The position numbers and the translations under genes were made by a program. A stretch of DNA of 63,320 bases from Pseudomonadota bacterium (GTDB lineage Bacteria; Pseudomonadota; Gammaproteobacteria; Burkholderiales; Chitinibacteraceae), in assembly GCA_018261735.1 (NCBI GenBank), contig JAGTRM010000024.1, positions 1 through 63,320 on the forward strand. The letters are read 5' to 3'. This document shows, in pieces, positions 18,947-28,161 of this stretch. Below the pieces are notes generated by a model. That model searched no databases, was not told the origin of the DNA, and worked only from the letters and a program-made list of their open reading frames with translations. How positions within the stretch are numbered: the stretch's first letter is position 1; each line of letters starts with the position of its first letter.

Positions 18947-19961
18947 CTCGCAAGACTCGCTCTCCGCCGTCCTCAAGCCCACCGCTTCGGCGCGCTTCCG
19001 TCCGCAACCGGCATTGCTGGTGTCGGCCTTGGCCTTGCTGGTCGCCGCCGGGTTCGGTGCCTATCAATTCCGCGCCGTGCAAAACCTCAAGGCGGAAATC
19101 AGCCGCAGCGACAAAGTCAAATTCGACCTGCAGGCCATGCAGCAAAATGCCGCCACCCGGCAGCAGCAGTTGGAGGCCCGTTTTGCGCTGATCGAGGAGC
19201 GCCAAACCGAGGCGCACAACCAGCAGGCCGCACTGGGCGCGATGTACGAGGCGCTGACGCGCAGCGATACCGTGCGCATCCTGGCCGAGATCGAACAGAC
19301 GCTGACCTTCGCCAGCCAGCAACTGCAACTGACCGGCAACATCCCGGCAGCCCAGGCGACGCTGGCCAGCATCGACCAAAAGCTCGCCCAGCTCAATCGC
19401 CCTGAACTGATCAGCCTGCGCCAGTCCCTGGCCAAGGATTCCGATGCGCTGAAGGCACTGCCGGCCGTGGATCTTTCCGGCATCATCCTGAAGCTGGACA
19501 ACCTCGCCAGTTCGCTCGACAAGCTGCCGCTGGCCATCGACAATTTCCGCGCAACGCCCCCCGCCCCGCCCAAGACCGAAGGCGACTGGCTGACCCGGGT
19601 TGCCACCGAGCTCTGGCACGAACTGAAGCAACTGATCCAGATCCGCCGCATGGACCGGCCCGATGCCATGCTGCTCTCGCCCGAACAGGCTTTCTTCGTT
19701 CGCGAAAACATCAAGCTGCGCCTGATGGATGCGCGCACCGCCCTGCTGTTGCGTGACGAAACCACCTACCGCGCCGACCTGAAAGCCATACTGAATTACC
19801 TGAACCAGCATTTTGAAGCCCGCGCCGCCCAAACAGTCAGCACCACCAAACTGGTCGAACAGCTGGCCAGCCAGCCGCTCGCCCTGAAACTGCCGGATCT
19901 GGGCGGTAGCCTGGCCGCTGCGCGCAACGCCCGCAGCGTCGCGGAGAGGGCCAAACCGTGA
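18933..19961 (+). CDS. hemX: HemX-family membrane protein
   Basis: The 342-residue protein has a short cytoplasmic N terminus, one membrane helix (ALLVSALALLVAAGFGAYQF) and a long periplasmic part that is mostly coiled coil (residues 60-130) and ends in a helical domain. This is the HemX family, often called uroporphyrin-III methyltransferase by old annotation although it has no methyltransferase motifs; its molecular function is not established. ATGATG gives two possible starts (18933 or 18936), both inside the hemD end. Confidence 0.85.
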   Translation: MMQDNSQDSLSAVLKPTASARFRPQPALLVSALALLVAAGFGAYQFRAVQNLKAEISRSDKVKFDLQAMQQNAATRQQQLEARFALIEERQTEAHNQQAALGAMYEALTRSDTVRILAEIEQTLTFASQQLQLTGNIPAAQATLASIDQKLAQLNRPELISLRQSLAKDSDALKALPAVDLSGIILKLDNLASSLDKLPLAIDNFRATPPAPPKTEGDWLTRVATELWHELKQLIQIRRMDRPDAMLLSPEQAFFVRENIKLRLMDARTALLLRDETTYRADLKAILNYLNQHFEARAAQTVSTTKLVEQLASQPLALKLPDLGGSLAAARNARSVAERAKP

Positions 19962-21151
19962 AAACGCTGCTCTGGCTTATCGGACTCTTTGCCCTGGCTG
20001 TCGGCCTGACCCTGTTCGCCCAGGTCAACACCGGCTACGCGCTGCTCTTCATGCCGCCCTGGCGCGTCGAACTCTCGCTCAACGTGTTCATCATCCTGCT
20101 GGCGGTCTTTGTCACCGTGCTGTATTTCGCGCTACGCATCGTTGCCGAACTCACCGGCCTGCCGGGCCGCGTGCGCGCCTACCGCAGTCGCAAGAAGGCC
20201 AACCTCGGCGTAAAAATCGAACGCGATGCACTGATGGCTTTCTCGGAAGGCCGCTACCAGCGCGCAGAAAAACTGGCGACCGAGGCCATGTCACTGTGCC
20301 GCAACGACGAAGCCTACGCGGTGAACGCCTTGCTTGCCGCCCGGGCCGCCCATCTGATCCGGGATTTTGACCGGCGCGACCATCACTTCGATTCGTTGCG
20401 CAAGCGGCTCGGCCCCACGCATCTGGCCACGGCCATGACCATGGCCGAGTTGCTGCTGGACGAGCGCCGCTTCGGCGAAGCCGGCGCAGCACTGGAAGAA
20501 GCCCGCGCCATCTCGCCCAAGCTCACGGCAGCCCTGCGTCTGGAACTGCGCTTGCGCCAGGGTGAAGGCAATCCGGATGCCGTATTGAAGCTGGTCGAAC
20601 AACTCGCCCGAGCCGAAGCGCTGGATGAAGAGCAGGTGCGCCGCCTGCGTGTACATGCCTGCCTGCAGAAACTGCGCCAGCAACAAATGACCGCACGCGA
20701 ACTCGCCGAGTGGTGGCGCCGCCTGCCGGAGGAAGATCGCGCACACCCCCAGCTGGTGCAGGCACTGGCCGACAGCTATGAAACCCTTGACGCGCCGGAT
20801 CTGGCCCGCGAAGCCATCGAAGCCGCACTGAACATCAGCTGGTCGAGTGAATTGGCCGACAAATACAGCCTGCTCAGCCTTACGGGCGAAGCGCTGGAAA
20901 AACAGCTGGCCAAGGCCGAAAACTGGCTTTCCCAGCACCCGGATGACCACCGACTGCTGCTTACGCTGGGGCGCCTGTGCCGCGCGCGCGCACTGTGGGG
21001 AAAAGCGCAGAATTATCTCGAAGCCAGCATCGCGGTCGAACCCACCGCCGTGGCGCATGCCGAACTGGGGCAGTTGTGCGAACAGCTGGAGCGCAACAAC
21101 GAGGCCAATCGTCACTACCGCGCCAGCCTGGATCTGGCACTGGCACGCTAA
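19958..21151 (+). CDS. hemY: HemY-family TPR membrane protein
   Basis: The 397-residue protein has two N-terminal membrane helices (residues 3-22 and 40-62, with the HemY signature NTGYALLFMPPWRVELSLN between them) followed by tetratricopeptide-type helical repeats. This is the proteobacterial HemY, unrelated to protoporphyrinogen oxidase; it is thought to interact with heme-pathway enzymes. It starts with GTG in the overlap GTGA with hemX and ends the operon before a terminator. Confidence 0.88.
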   Translation: MKTLLWLIGLFALAVGLTLFAQVNTGYALLFMPPWRVELSLNVFIILLAVFVTVLYFALRIVAELTGLPGRVRAYRSRKKANLGVKIERDALMAFSEGRYQRAEKLATEAMSLCRNDEAYAVNALLAARAAHLIRDFDRRDHHFDSLRKRLGPTHLATAMTMAELLLDERRFGEAGAALEEARAISPKLTAALRLELRLRQGEGNPDAVLKLVEQLARAEALDEEQVRRLRVHACLQKLRQQQMTARELAEWWRRLPEEDRAHPQLVQALADSYETLDAPDLAREAIEAALNISWSSELADKYSLLSLTGEALEKQLAKAENWLSQHPDDHRLLLTLGRLCRARALWGKAQNYLEASIAVEPTAVAHAELGQLCEQLERNNEANRHYRASLDLALAR

Positions 21152-21165
21152 GCGCTGTTTCGTTC

Positions 21166-21201
21166 AACAAAAAACCGGGAATCAAATCCCGGTTTTTTGT
21201 T
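21166..21201. terminator. bidirectional intrinsic terminator
   Basis: AACAAAAAACCGGGA and TCCCGGTTTTTTGTT form a perfect 15-bp stem with a six-base loop between the convergent hemY and sixA genes. The A-run and T-run serve both strands. Confidence 0.92.
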
Positions 21202-21207
21202 GGGTGC

Positions 21208-21666
21208 TCACAACATCTGCGGCGTCATCATAACCCGCAAGGTCGTTTGCGGACCCTCCGGCCCGGGGCGCTGCCGCAGCCACCAGATCGCGCCTTTTTT
21301 CACGGCCCATTCCACCTCACGCCCGGTCAGCGCCAGACTGGCAACCCGGCCGATTTCCGGCTGGTGACCGACGATGATCACCACGCCGTTCCAGGCACTC
21401 GGCCAGCCGCAACAGTTAAGATACGCCGCCGCGCTAGCGCCGGGATTCAACCGCGGATCAACCAGGAAATCCTTGGAAAAAGCCGCCAGGGTCTGCTGGC
21501 TGCGCCGGGCACCGCTGGTGATCAGTTGCACACTACGCCCCTGCAGCTGAGGGGTCAGCCACTTGGCCATTTTCTCGGCCTGGCGCTGGCCTTTTGCCGT
21601 CAGCTTGCGATTGAGATCGTCAAACCCGTCTTCAGCCTCGGCGTGGCGCCACAAGATCAAATCCAT
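21208..21666 (-). CDS. sixA: phosphohistidine phosphatase SixA
   Basis: The 152-residue protein is a small histidine phosphatase: the catalytic His is in LILWRHAEAE, the second His in IIVGHQPEIGR, with TSGARRSQQT between. SixA removes phosphate from phosphohistidine proteins such as phosphotransferase-system components. Its ATG directly abuts the ppk stop (TAAATG), so it is translated together with ppk, a common pairing. Confidence 0.9.
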   Translation of the reverse strand: MDLILWRHAEAEDGFDDLNRKLTAKGQRQAEKMAKWLTPQLQGRSVQLITSGARRSQQTLAAFSKDFLVDPRLNPGASAAAYLNCCGWPSAWNGVVIIVGHQPEIGRVASLALTGREVEWAVKKGAIWWLRQRPGPEGPQTTLRVMMTPQML

Positions 21667-23751
21667 TTATCCCTCCTTGCGCCCTTTGCCGGTCAGCTCA
21701 GCCAACAGCATTGCCTGGGCACAGCGTTCCTTGCCACCACGCGAAGTCTTGCGCCGGTAACGCCCGTCGGACAGCATTTCCCATGCCTGCACATTGTCGA
21801 CCAGGTAGGAGCGCAGACCTTCACGCAACACGCGGCGCTTGAGTTTGTGGTTCTTGACCGGGAAGGCGATCTCGATCCGGCGATGCAGATTGCGTTCCAT
21901 CCAGTCGGCCGAAGAGAGATAGACATCCTCTTCGCCATCATTGTAGAAGTAGAACACGCGATGATGCTCGAGGAAGCGGCCAATGATCGAGCGCACGCGG
22001 ATATTGTCCGAGATGCCGGCCAAGCCGGGTCGCAGCGCACAAACCCCGCGCACGATCAGGTGAATGGTCACGCCGGCTTGCGATGCTTCATACAGTTTCT
22101 CGATCACGGTTTCTTCGAGCAGTGCGTTCATTTTGGCAATCACCACCGCCTTGCGCCCGGCCCTGGCATGCGCGATCTCGCGATCCAGGCAAGCGAGAAG
22201 GCTGGACAGCATGGTAAACGGCGACTGCAGCAGCGCCTTGTGGTTGCCGGCCTGCCCCAACCCGGTCAGCTGCATGAACACGTCATTCACATCATCGGTG
22301 ATGTCGTCATCGACCGTCATCAGCCCGAAATCGGTGTACAGCCGTGCGGTACGCGGATGATAGTTGCCGGTGCCCACGTGGGCGTAGCGCCGCAATCCGT
22401 TTTCTTCGCGCCGCACGATCAACAGCATCTTGGCATGCGTCTTGAAACCATACACGCCATAGACCACGTGCGCCCCGGCATGTTCGAGCTTGGCCGCCCA
22501 GTTGATATTGACCTCTTCGTCAAAGCGGGCCAGCAACTCGACCACCACCGTGACTTCCTTGCCGTGGCGCGCGGCCTCGAGCAAGGCCTCCATCAGCACC
22601 GATTCGGTACCGGTGCGATAAACCGTCATCTTGATCGCCACCACTTGCGGGTCTCTGGCGGCCTGCTTGAGCAGATCCACCACCGGAGTGAAACTCTGGT
22701 AGGGGTGGTGCAGCAACACGTCGCTATGCCGGATGGCGGCAAAAGGGTCTGGATACTTGCGCAACTCACCGGGAATGCCCGGTGGAAAGGGCTGGAATTT
22801 GAGATCCGGACGGTCGATCTGGTCAGGCGCCTGCATCAGGCGCACCAGGTTCACTGGGCCGTTTACCCGGTACAGATCGGCTTCCGTCAGCGCAAACTGC
22901 TTGAGCAGGAACGACTGCAAGTGCTGCGGACAGTTTTCGGCGATTTCCAGACGCACTGCGGCACCAAACGGCCGCTGCGACAACTCGCCTTCCAGCGCCG
23001 CGCGCAGGTCTTTGACTTCCTCGTCATCGACCGAGACATCCGAATCGCGTGTAACCCGGAACTGGAAGCAGCCGCGTGATTTCATGCCGGAAAACAGCTC
23101 TTCGACATGCGCATGCAGGATAGAAGACAGGAATACGAAACCGTGTTCGACCCCGGTGACCTCCTTGGGCATTTTCAGGAAGCGCGGCAGCACCCGCGGC
23201 GCCTGCACGATGGCGATACCTGAGTTGCGCCCGAAAGCGTCACACCCTTCTAGCTCGACAATGAAGTTGAGCGATTTGTTGAGCACGCGCGGGAATGGGT
23301 GCGAGGGATCGAGACCGATCGGCGTCAACAGCGGCATCAGCTCACGGAAGAAATAATCGCGCACCCACTCGCGCTGCGGTTCGGTCCACAAACTGCGCCG
23401 GAAAAAATGAATACCCTCAGCCGCCAGCGCCGGAAACATGGCATCCCCGAGCACGCGGTACTGGCGTTCGACCAGCTCGTGCGCCTCGCGCGCGATCAAC
23501 TCCATTGTCGCCTGCACGGTCAACCCTTCCGGCAGCAACGCCTTGGGATTGTGCTGGATCGACTCCTTGAGCACGGCGACGCGCACCTCGAAGAATTCGT
23601 CCAGGTTGGAAGACACGATGCAAAGGAATTTCAGGCGCTCCAGCAAGGGATTGCGCGAGTCTTCGGCCTGGGCCAATACCCGGCGGTTGAATTCCAGCAA
23701 ACCCAGTTCGCGATTGAGCATCAACTGGCTATCGGCAGGCTTGTATGTCAT
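21667..23751 (-). CDS. ppk: polyphosphate kinase 1
   Basis: The 694-residue enzyme makes polyphosphate from ATP reversibly. It starts with the N-terminal domain (LNRELGLLEFNRRVLAQA, SNLDEFFEVRVA) and carries the catalytic His in GTGNYHPRTARLYTDFG, with the second conserved His region near SADWMERNLHRRIEIAFPV. The length matches other PPK1 proteins. It is followed without a gap by sixA. Confidence 0.95.
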   Translation of the reverse strand: MTYKPADSQLMLNRELGLLEFNRRVLAQAEDSRNPLLERLKFLCIVSSNLDEFFEVRVAVLKESIQHNPKALLPEGLTVQATMELIAREAHELVERQYRVLGDAMFPALAAEGIHFFRRSLWTEPQREWVRDYFFRELMPLLTPIGLDPSHPFPRVLNKSLNFIVELEGCDAFGRNSGIAIVQAPRVLPRFLKMPKEVTGVEHGFVFLSSILHAHVEELFSGMKSRGCFQFRVTRDSDVSVDDEEVKDLRAALEGELSQRPFGAAVRLEIAENCPQHLQSFLLKQFALTEADLYRVNGPVNLVRLMQAPDQIDRPDLKFQPFPPGIPGELRKYPDPFAAIRHSDVLLHHPYQSFTPVVDLLKQAARDPQVVAIKMTVYRTGTESVLMEALLEAARHGKEVTVVVELLARFDEEVNINWAAKLEHAGAHVVYGVYGFKTHAKMLLIVRREENGLRRYAHVGTGNYHPRTARLYTDFGLMTVDDDITDDVNDVFMQLTGLGQAGNHKALLQSPFTMLSSLLACLDREIAHARAGRKAVVIAKMNALLEETVIEKLYEASQAGVTIHLIVRGVCALRPGLAGISDNIRVRSIIGRFLEHHRVFYFYNDGEEDVYLSSADWMERNLHRRIEIAFPVKNHKLKRRVLREGLRSYLVDNVQAWEMLSDGRYRRKTSRGGKERCAQAMLLAELTGKGRKEG

Positions 23752-23770
23752 TTTTTATCCATGCAGTCCA

Positions 23771-23800
23771 AGACAAAACAGGCCGCTCCCGGCGGCCTGT
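23771..23800 (-). terminator. intrinsic terminator of yggX
   Basis: ACAGGCCGC and GCGGCCTGT form a 9-bp stem with a five-base loop at 23778-23800. Read on the minus strand it is followed by TTTTGTCTT, so it ends the yggX transcript before ppk. Confidence 0.8.
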
Positions 23801-23810
23801 CTGTTACAGG

Positions 23811-24083
23811 TCAGGCACTGGGCGGCACATAGCCCGCAGGCTGATCCGCACCCATGCCGAAGAAATAGCTTTCCATCTGTTGCGCCAGATAGGCGCGCGC
23901 CCGCGGGTCGGCCAGACTCAGGCGGTTTTCGTTGATCAGCATGGTCTGGTGTTTCACCCAGGCTTGCCAGGCTTCCTTCGAAACATTCTCGTAGATCTTC
24001 CGACCCATTTCGCCGGGCAAGGGCGGGAAATCCAGCCCTTCGGCTTCGCGGCCCAATTTGACACATTTGACGGTACGACTCAT
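23811..24083 (-). CDS. Fe(2+)-trafficking/oxidative damage protection protein YggX
   Basis: The 90-residue protein matches the YggX family over its full length: [20 protein letters not shown] with the single conserved Cys, [19 protein letters not shown] and the ending QMESYFFG. The family protects iron-sulfur proteins against superoxide and affects MutY repair in enterics; the exact chemistry is not settled. It is a single gene with its own terminator. Confidence 0.92.
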   Translation of the reverse strand: MSRTVKCVKLGREAEGLDFPPLPGEMGRKIYENVSKEAWQAWVKHQTMLINENRLSLADPRARAYLAQQMESYFFGMGADQPAGYVPPSA

Positions 24084-24335
24084 TTTTATCTCCAGAGTTT
24101 ATTGCTTGGGTGTTACAAAAACATGTACAGAACGGCCCCGAGCAGCTTCACCCGATCCCGGGGTTAACGCATTCTTGCCAAGAGCGCCCCGGCAAGCGAT
24201 ATCTTCGATTCTAGCGGGAAAACTCCAGACACGCTGCAGCCTGAGGAATTCCCTAAGTCGGGCCGGATGCATTGCCGGCTCAACACGCTTGGCCAGTAGG
24301 TTACAATGACCCTTTTCCGAACTTAGCGCCTATCC
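24084..24335. other. intergenic region upstream of yggX and psd
   Basis: This 252-bp divergent gap holds no gene that I can support. A 6-bp inverted repeat CTTGCC/GGCAAG is seen near 24174-24197, and a -10-like TACAAT at 24302-24307 lies 29 bases before the psd ATG without a clear -35 box. Confidence 0.35.
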
Positions 24336-24980
24336 ATGAACCGTCACTATCCTCATCCCATCATCGCCCGCGAAGGCTGGCCCTTTCTGGCCGGCATCGT
24401 CCTACTGGCAAGCTTGGCAAGCTGGTTTGGCGGCGTCTGGTCTGCTCCGGTGTGGATCATCGCACTTTTCGTGCTGCAGTTTTTCCGCGATCCGCCGCGC
24501 GATATTCCGCAAAACCCCAAAGCCGTCCTCTGCCCGGCCGATGGCCGCATTGTCGTGGTTGGCAACGCCATCGACCCCTACCGCCAGCGCGAAGCGCTGA
24601 AGATCAGCGTGTTCATGAATGTCTTCAACGTGCACTCGCAGCGCAGTCCGGTCGATGGCGTGGTTGAAAAAGTCGAATACCACGGCGGATCGTTCCTGAA
24701 CGCCGCGCTCGACAAGGCCTCGCTCGAAAACGAACGCAATGCGGTACTGGCCAAGCTCGCCGACGGCACGGAAGTAACTTTCGTACAGATCGCCGGACTC
24801 GTCGCACGCCGCATCCTCTGCTATACCCAAGCGGGTGAAACCCTGGCTCGTGGCCAGCGTTACGGCTTTATTCGTTTCGGTTCGCGGGTCGATGTCTATT
24901 TGCCCCTGGGCTCCCAACCCAAGGTTGCGATCGGCGACAAGGTCAGCGCCAGCGAAACGGTGCTTGCTGAACTGCCCTGA
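24336..24980 (+). CDS. psd: phosphatidylserine decarboxylase proenzyme (short type)
   Basis: The 214-residue protein makes phosphatidylethanolamine. It has an N-terminal membrane helix pair (residues 15-48), the segment [11 protein letters not shown], the metal/active-site His in [13 protein letters not shown] and the self-cleavage site in [11 protein letters not shown], where the Ser becomes the pyruvoyl group. At 214 residues it belongs to the short, soluble-like PSD-A type rather than the 320-residue E. coli type. No good ribosome site precedes the ATG. Confidence 0.93.
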   Translation: MNRHYPHPIIAREGWPFLAGIVLLASLASWFGGVWSAPVWIIALFVLQFFRDPPRDIPQNPKAVLCPADGRIVVVGNAIDPYRQREALKISVFMNVFNVHSQRSPVDGVVEKVEYHGGSFLNAALDKASLENERNAVLAKLADGTEVTFVQIAGLVARRILCYTQAGETLARGQRYGFIRFGSRVDVYLPLGSQPKVAIGDKVSASETVLAELP

Positions 24981-25040
24981 ATCGAGCCTACCGGGCCCTT
25001 GCCGTACTGTCTACCTAGCTTTCCACGTGATTCAAACTCA

Positions 25041-25073
25041 AAATAGCCGCGCTCTAAACGCGGCTATTTTTTT
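25041..25073 (+). terminator. intrinsic terminator after psd
   Basis: AAATAGCCGCG and CGCGGCTATTT form an 11-bp stem with a seven-base loop followed by a run of T. It separates psd from the leuA regulatory region. Confidence 0.9.
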
Positions 25074-25122
25074 GCTGTTCAGCCATGCTTGTCGATGGCC
25101 TGATCCGGCGTACCACACCCTA

Positions 25123-25145
25123 AAATTAGACACAAAGTCTAATTT
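25123..25145. promoter_or_regulatory. candidate operator 1 (AAATTAGAC-ACAAA-GTCTAATTT)
   Basis: Perfect inverted repeat with 9-bp arms around ACAAA. Its centre GACACAAAGTC recurs exactly at 25200-25210, 71 bp downstream, where it covers the -35 box of the leuA gene. The pair looks like an operator set for a dimeric helix-turn-helix protein; the HTH-LeuA fusion encoded downstream is the obvious candidate, by inference. Confidence 0.55.
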
Positions 25146-25197
25146 ATACATAAAAAATAGATTAGTCTTGGTTTTTCCTTTTTAATTCACAAAATAT

Positions 25198-25227
25198 TTG
25201 ACACAAAGTCGCCACAAGCCCTATTCT
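25198..25227 (+). promoter_or_regulatory. leuA promoter with overlapping operator 2
   Basis: A perfect -35 box TTGACA (25198-25203) is followed after 18 bp by TATTCT (25222-25227), close to a consensus -10. The repeat GACACAAAGTC at 25200-25210 overlaps the -35, the classical place for a repressor. Transcription would begin near 25234, about 11 bases before the GGAG ribosome site. Confidence 0.65.
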
Positions 25228-25255
25228 GACGCCATGCAGCACAAGGAGATTGGAC

Positions 25256-27040
25256 ATGAAATTGGACATCGAACAGCTGATCGCTGATTTCGGCGGTCCG
25301 GGAATGCTCACCGAAGGGCTAAACAGGCTCTTCCCCCAGGAGCCTGTATCGCGCGCAGCCATTTACAAGTGGCGCGAACGCGGCAGTATCCCCATGGCCT
25401 ATGTCTCCAAGCTTGGCCCGCTGGCCGCGAGCCAGGGCCGCAGTTTCAATATTCACCATTACTTCACGGGCGCCGCCAGTGCACCGGTCTTGAGGGAATC
25501 AGCCATGAGTGACCGTCTCTACATTTTCGATACCACCCTGCGCGACGGCGAACAAAGCCCGGGCGCCTCCATGACCCGTGAAGAAAAGATCCGCATTGCG
25601 CGCCAGCTGGAAAAACTGGGTGTCGACATCATCGAGGCCGGCTTCGCCGCCGCCAGCCCGGGCGATGCAGCATCGATCCACGCCATTGCCGAAGTCATCA
25701 AGGATTCGACGGTCTGCTCGCTGGCCCGCGCCACCGACAGCGACATCCGCATTGCCGGCGAAGCGATTGCCCCGGCAGCCAAGAAGCGCATTCACACCTT
25801 CATCGCCACCAGCCCGATCCACATGGAAAAGAAGCTGCGCATGCATCCGGACCAGGTGGTGGAAGCGGCAGTCCGGGCCGTGAAGTTCGCACGTGAATTC
25901 ACCGACGACGTGGAGTTTTCCGCGGAAGACGCCTTGCGTTCCGAGCCGGATTTCCTGGTACGCATCTTCGGCGAAGTGATCAAGGCCGGCGCCAGCACCA
26001 TCAACGTGCCCGATACCGTCGGCTACGCGGTGCCCTACCTGACCGAGCAGTTTTTCCGCGACCTGATCAGCCGTACGCCCGGCGGCAACAACGTGATCTG
26101 GTCCGCACATTGCCACAACGATCTGGGCATGGCGGTGGCCAACTCGCTGAGCGCGGTGCTCGGCGGCGCGCGCCAGGTGGAATGCACGATCAACGGCCTG
26201 GGCGAGCGCGCCGGCAATGCCAGTCTGGAAGAAATCGTGATGGCGACCAAGACCCGCCGCGATGTGTTCGGTGTCGATACCCGCATCGACACCACGCAGA
26301 TCGTGCCGGCCTCGAAGCTGGTCTCGACGATCACCGGCTACCCGGTACAGCCGAACAAGGCCATCGTCGGCGCCAATGCCTTTGCCCATGAATCCGGCAT
26401 CCATCAGGATGGCGTGCTCAAGCACCGCGAAACCTACGAAATCATGAGCGCGGAATCGGTCGGCTGGTCCGCCAACCGCCTGACGCTGGGCAAGCTCTCG
26501 GGCCGCAATGCCTTCAAGAGCAAGCTGCAGGAGCTCGGCATCGTTCTCGACAGCGAGGAATCGCTCAATGCCGCCTTCGCCCGCTTCAAGGAACTGGCCG
26601 ACCGCAAACGCGAGGTGTTCGACGAGGATCTGCACGCCCTGGTTTCGGACGAGCTGATCAGCATCATCCAGGAGCACTACAAGCTGACGTCACTCAAGGT
26701 GGTATCGGAAACGGGCGAGCAACCCACCGCACATCTTGTCGTCAATGAGAATGGCGTCGAGCGCCAGGTCGACGCCACCGGCAGCGGCCCGGTCGATGCC
26801 GTGTTCAAGGCATTGGAAGCTTTGGCCAACAGCGGCGCGGAATTGCAGCTCTACTCGGTGAACGCAATCACCAGCGGCACCGACAGCCAGGGCGAAGTCA
26901 CCGTGCGCCTGGAAAAGGATGGCCGCATCGTCAACGGCCAGGGCGCGGATACCGACATCATCGCCGCCAGCGCCAAGGCTTATGTCTCGGCCTTGAACAA
27001 GCTGATCGGCAAGATCGAGCGCGTCAACCCGCAAGTCTGA
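25256..27040 (+). CDS. leuA: 2-isopropylmalate synthase with N-terminal helix-turn-helix domain
   Basis: Residues 84-594 are a full-length LeuA (511 residues): [61 protein letters not shown] and the C-terminal leucine-feedback domain. It joins acetyl-CoA and 2-oxoisovalerate, the first step of leucine synthesis. Residues 1-70 are an extra domain in the same frame, with a Cro/YdaS-like helix-turn-helix ([20 protein letters not shown]), then a linker. The ATG at 25256 has GGAG seven bases upstream. The ordinary LeuA start (ATG 25505) has its own GAGGG eight bases upstream, so two forms may be made. I vaguely recall a phage-shared domain attached to such synthases in databases, but could not check. 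Confidence 0.9.
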   Translation: MKLDIEQLIADFGGPGMLTEGLNRLFPQEPVSRAAIYKWRERGSIPMAYVSKLGPLAASQGRSFNIHHYFTGAASAPVLRESAMSDRLYIFDTTLRDGEQSPGASMTREEKIRIARQLEKLGVDIIEAGFAAASPGDAASIHAIAEVIKDSTVCSLARATDSDIRIAGEAIAPAAKKRIHTFIATSPIHMEKKLRMHPDQVVEAAVRAVKFAREFTDDVEFSAEDALRSEPDFLVRIFGEVIKAGASTINVPDTVGYAVPYLTEQFFRDLISRTPGGNNVIWSAHCHNDLGMAVANSLSAVLGGARQVECTINGLGERAGNASLEEIVMATKTRRDVFGVDTRIDTTQIVPASKLVSTITGYPVQPNKAIVGANAFAHESGIHQDGVLKHRETYEIMSAESVGWSANRLTLGKLSGRNAFKSKLQELGIVLDSEESLNAAFARFKELADRKREVFDEDLHALVSDELISIIQEHYKLTSLKVVSETGEQPTAHLVVNENGVERQVDATGSGPVDAVFKALEALANSGAELQLYSVNAITSGTDSQGEVTVRLEKDGRIVNGQGADTDIIAASAKAYVSALNKLIGKIERVNPQV

Positions 27041-27062
27041 GTGGTTTACACACTGAAAACGA

Positions 27063-27092
27063 CAACGGCCCGAACACGGGCCGTTTGTTTTT
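27063..27092 (+). terminator. intrinsic terminator after leuA
   Basis: ACGGCCCG and CGGGCCGT form an 8-bp stem closed by AACA, followed by TTGTTTTT. Confidence 0.88.
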
Positions 27093-27138
27093 ACGTTATT
27101 TCCATGCAGTTTCGCTAGCAAAGGCTAGCCTTCCACCA

Positions 27139-27497
27139 TTATTGCGCCACCGCACGAGTCAGCCTTGCATATACCGAAACACAGACAAAACAGACACCAG
27201 CCAATAGTAGCTCCACAATCGCCAGTCGTTGCGACAAGCCTTGGTCACTGCCAGCCCGCATCGCGCCTTCCGCAATCCAGAACAGGATAAACAGGCTGGT
27301 CCACTGCGCCGTGTAGCGCCGGCCATGCAACAGACCGCGCAACGGCAGCAGCAAGGGCAGCGCCTTGAGTACCAGAAAGGAACCCCCGGGTCGCAACGGT
27401 GCCCACCACAGCTCCCAGCCCACACAGAGCACAATCAGCAGCAACAGCGTGGATATCGCCCCCCATTGCATCACCGGCATCCATCGATCCCGCAGCA

Positions 27498-27498
<1 letters not shown>
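27139..27498 (-). CDS. DUF2069-type small inner-membrane protein
   Basis: The 119-residue protein has four hydrophobic helices (QWGAISTLLLLIVLCVGWEL, the LKALPLLLPLRGLLHGRRYT region, TSLFILFWIAEGAMR, and LAIVELLLAGVCFVCVSVYA). The RGLLHGRRYTAQW segment and the acidic residue in the third helix fit the DUF2069 family, which often follows wrbA-like genes; its function is unknown. The ATG at 27498 shares a base with the upstream stop (TGATG) and has TTGGAG nine bases before it. Confidence 0.75.
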
Positions 27499-28124
<626 letters not shown>

Positions 28125-28161
28125 TTATGATAGGTGCATCTTATCCGACTTGAATCTCTCA

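Noticed and set aside
18933..19961. Uroporphyrinogen-III C-methyltransferase function for HemX
   Set aside because: The protein is one membrane helix plus coiled coil and has no methyltransferase motifs; the name is inherited annotation.
20977..23079. Long open frame (about 700 codons) opposite ppk and sixA and over the end of hemY
   Set aside because: It is rich in His, Gln, Arg and Pro, as expected from reading a GC-rich gene backwards, has no domain, and the genes on the other strand are clear.
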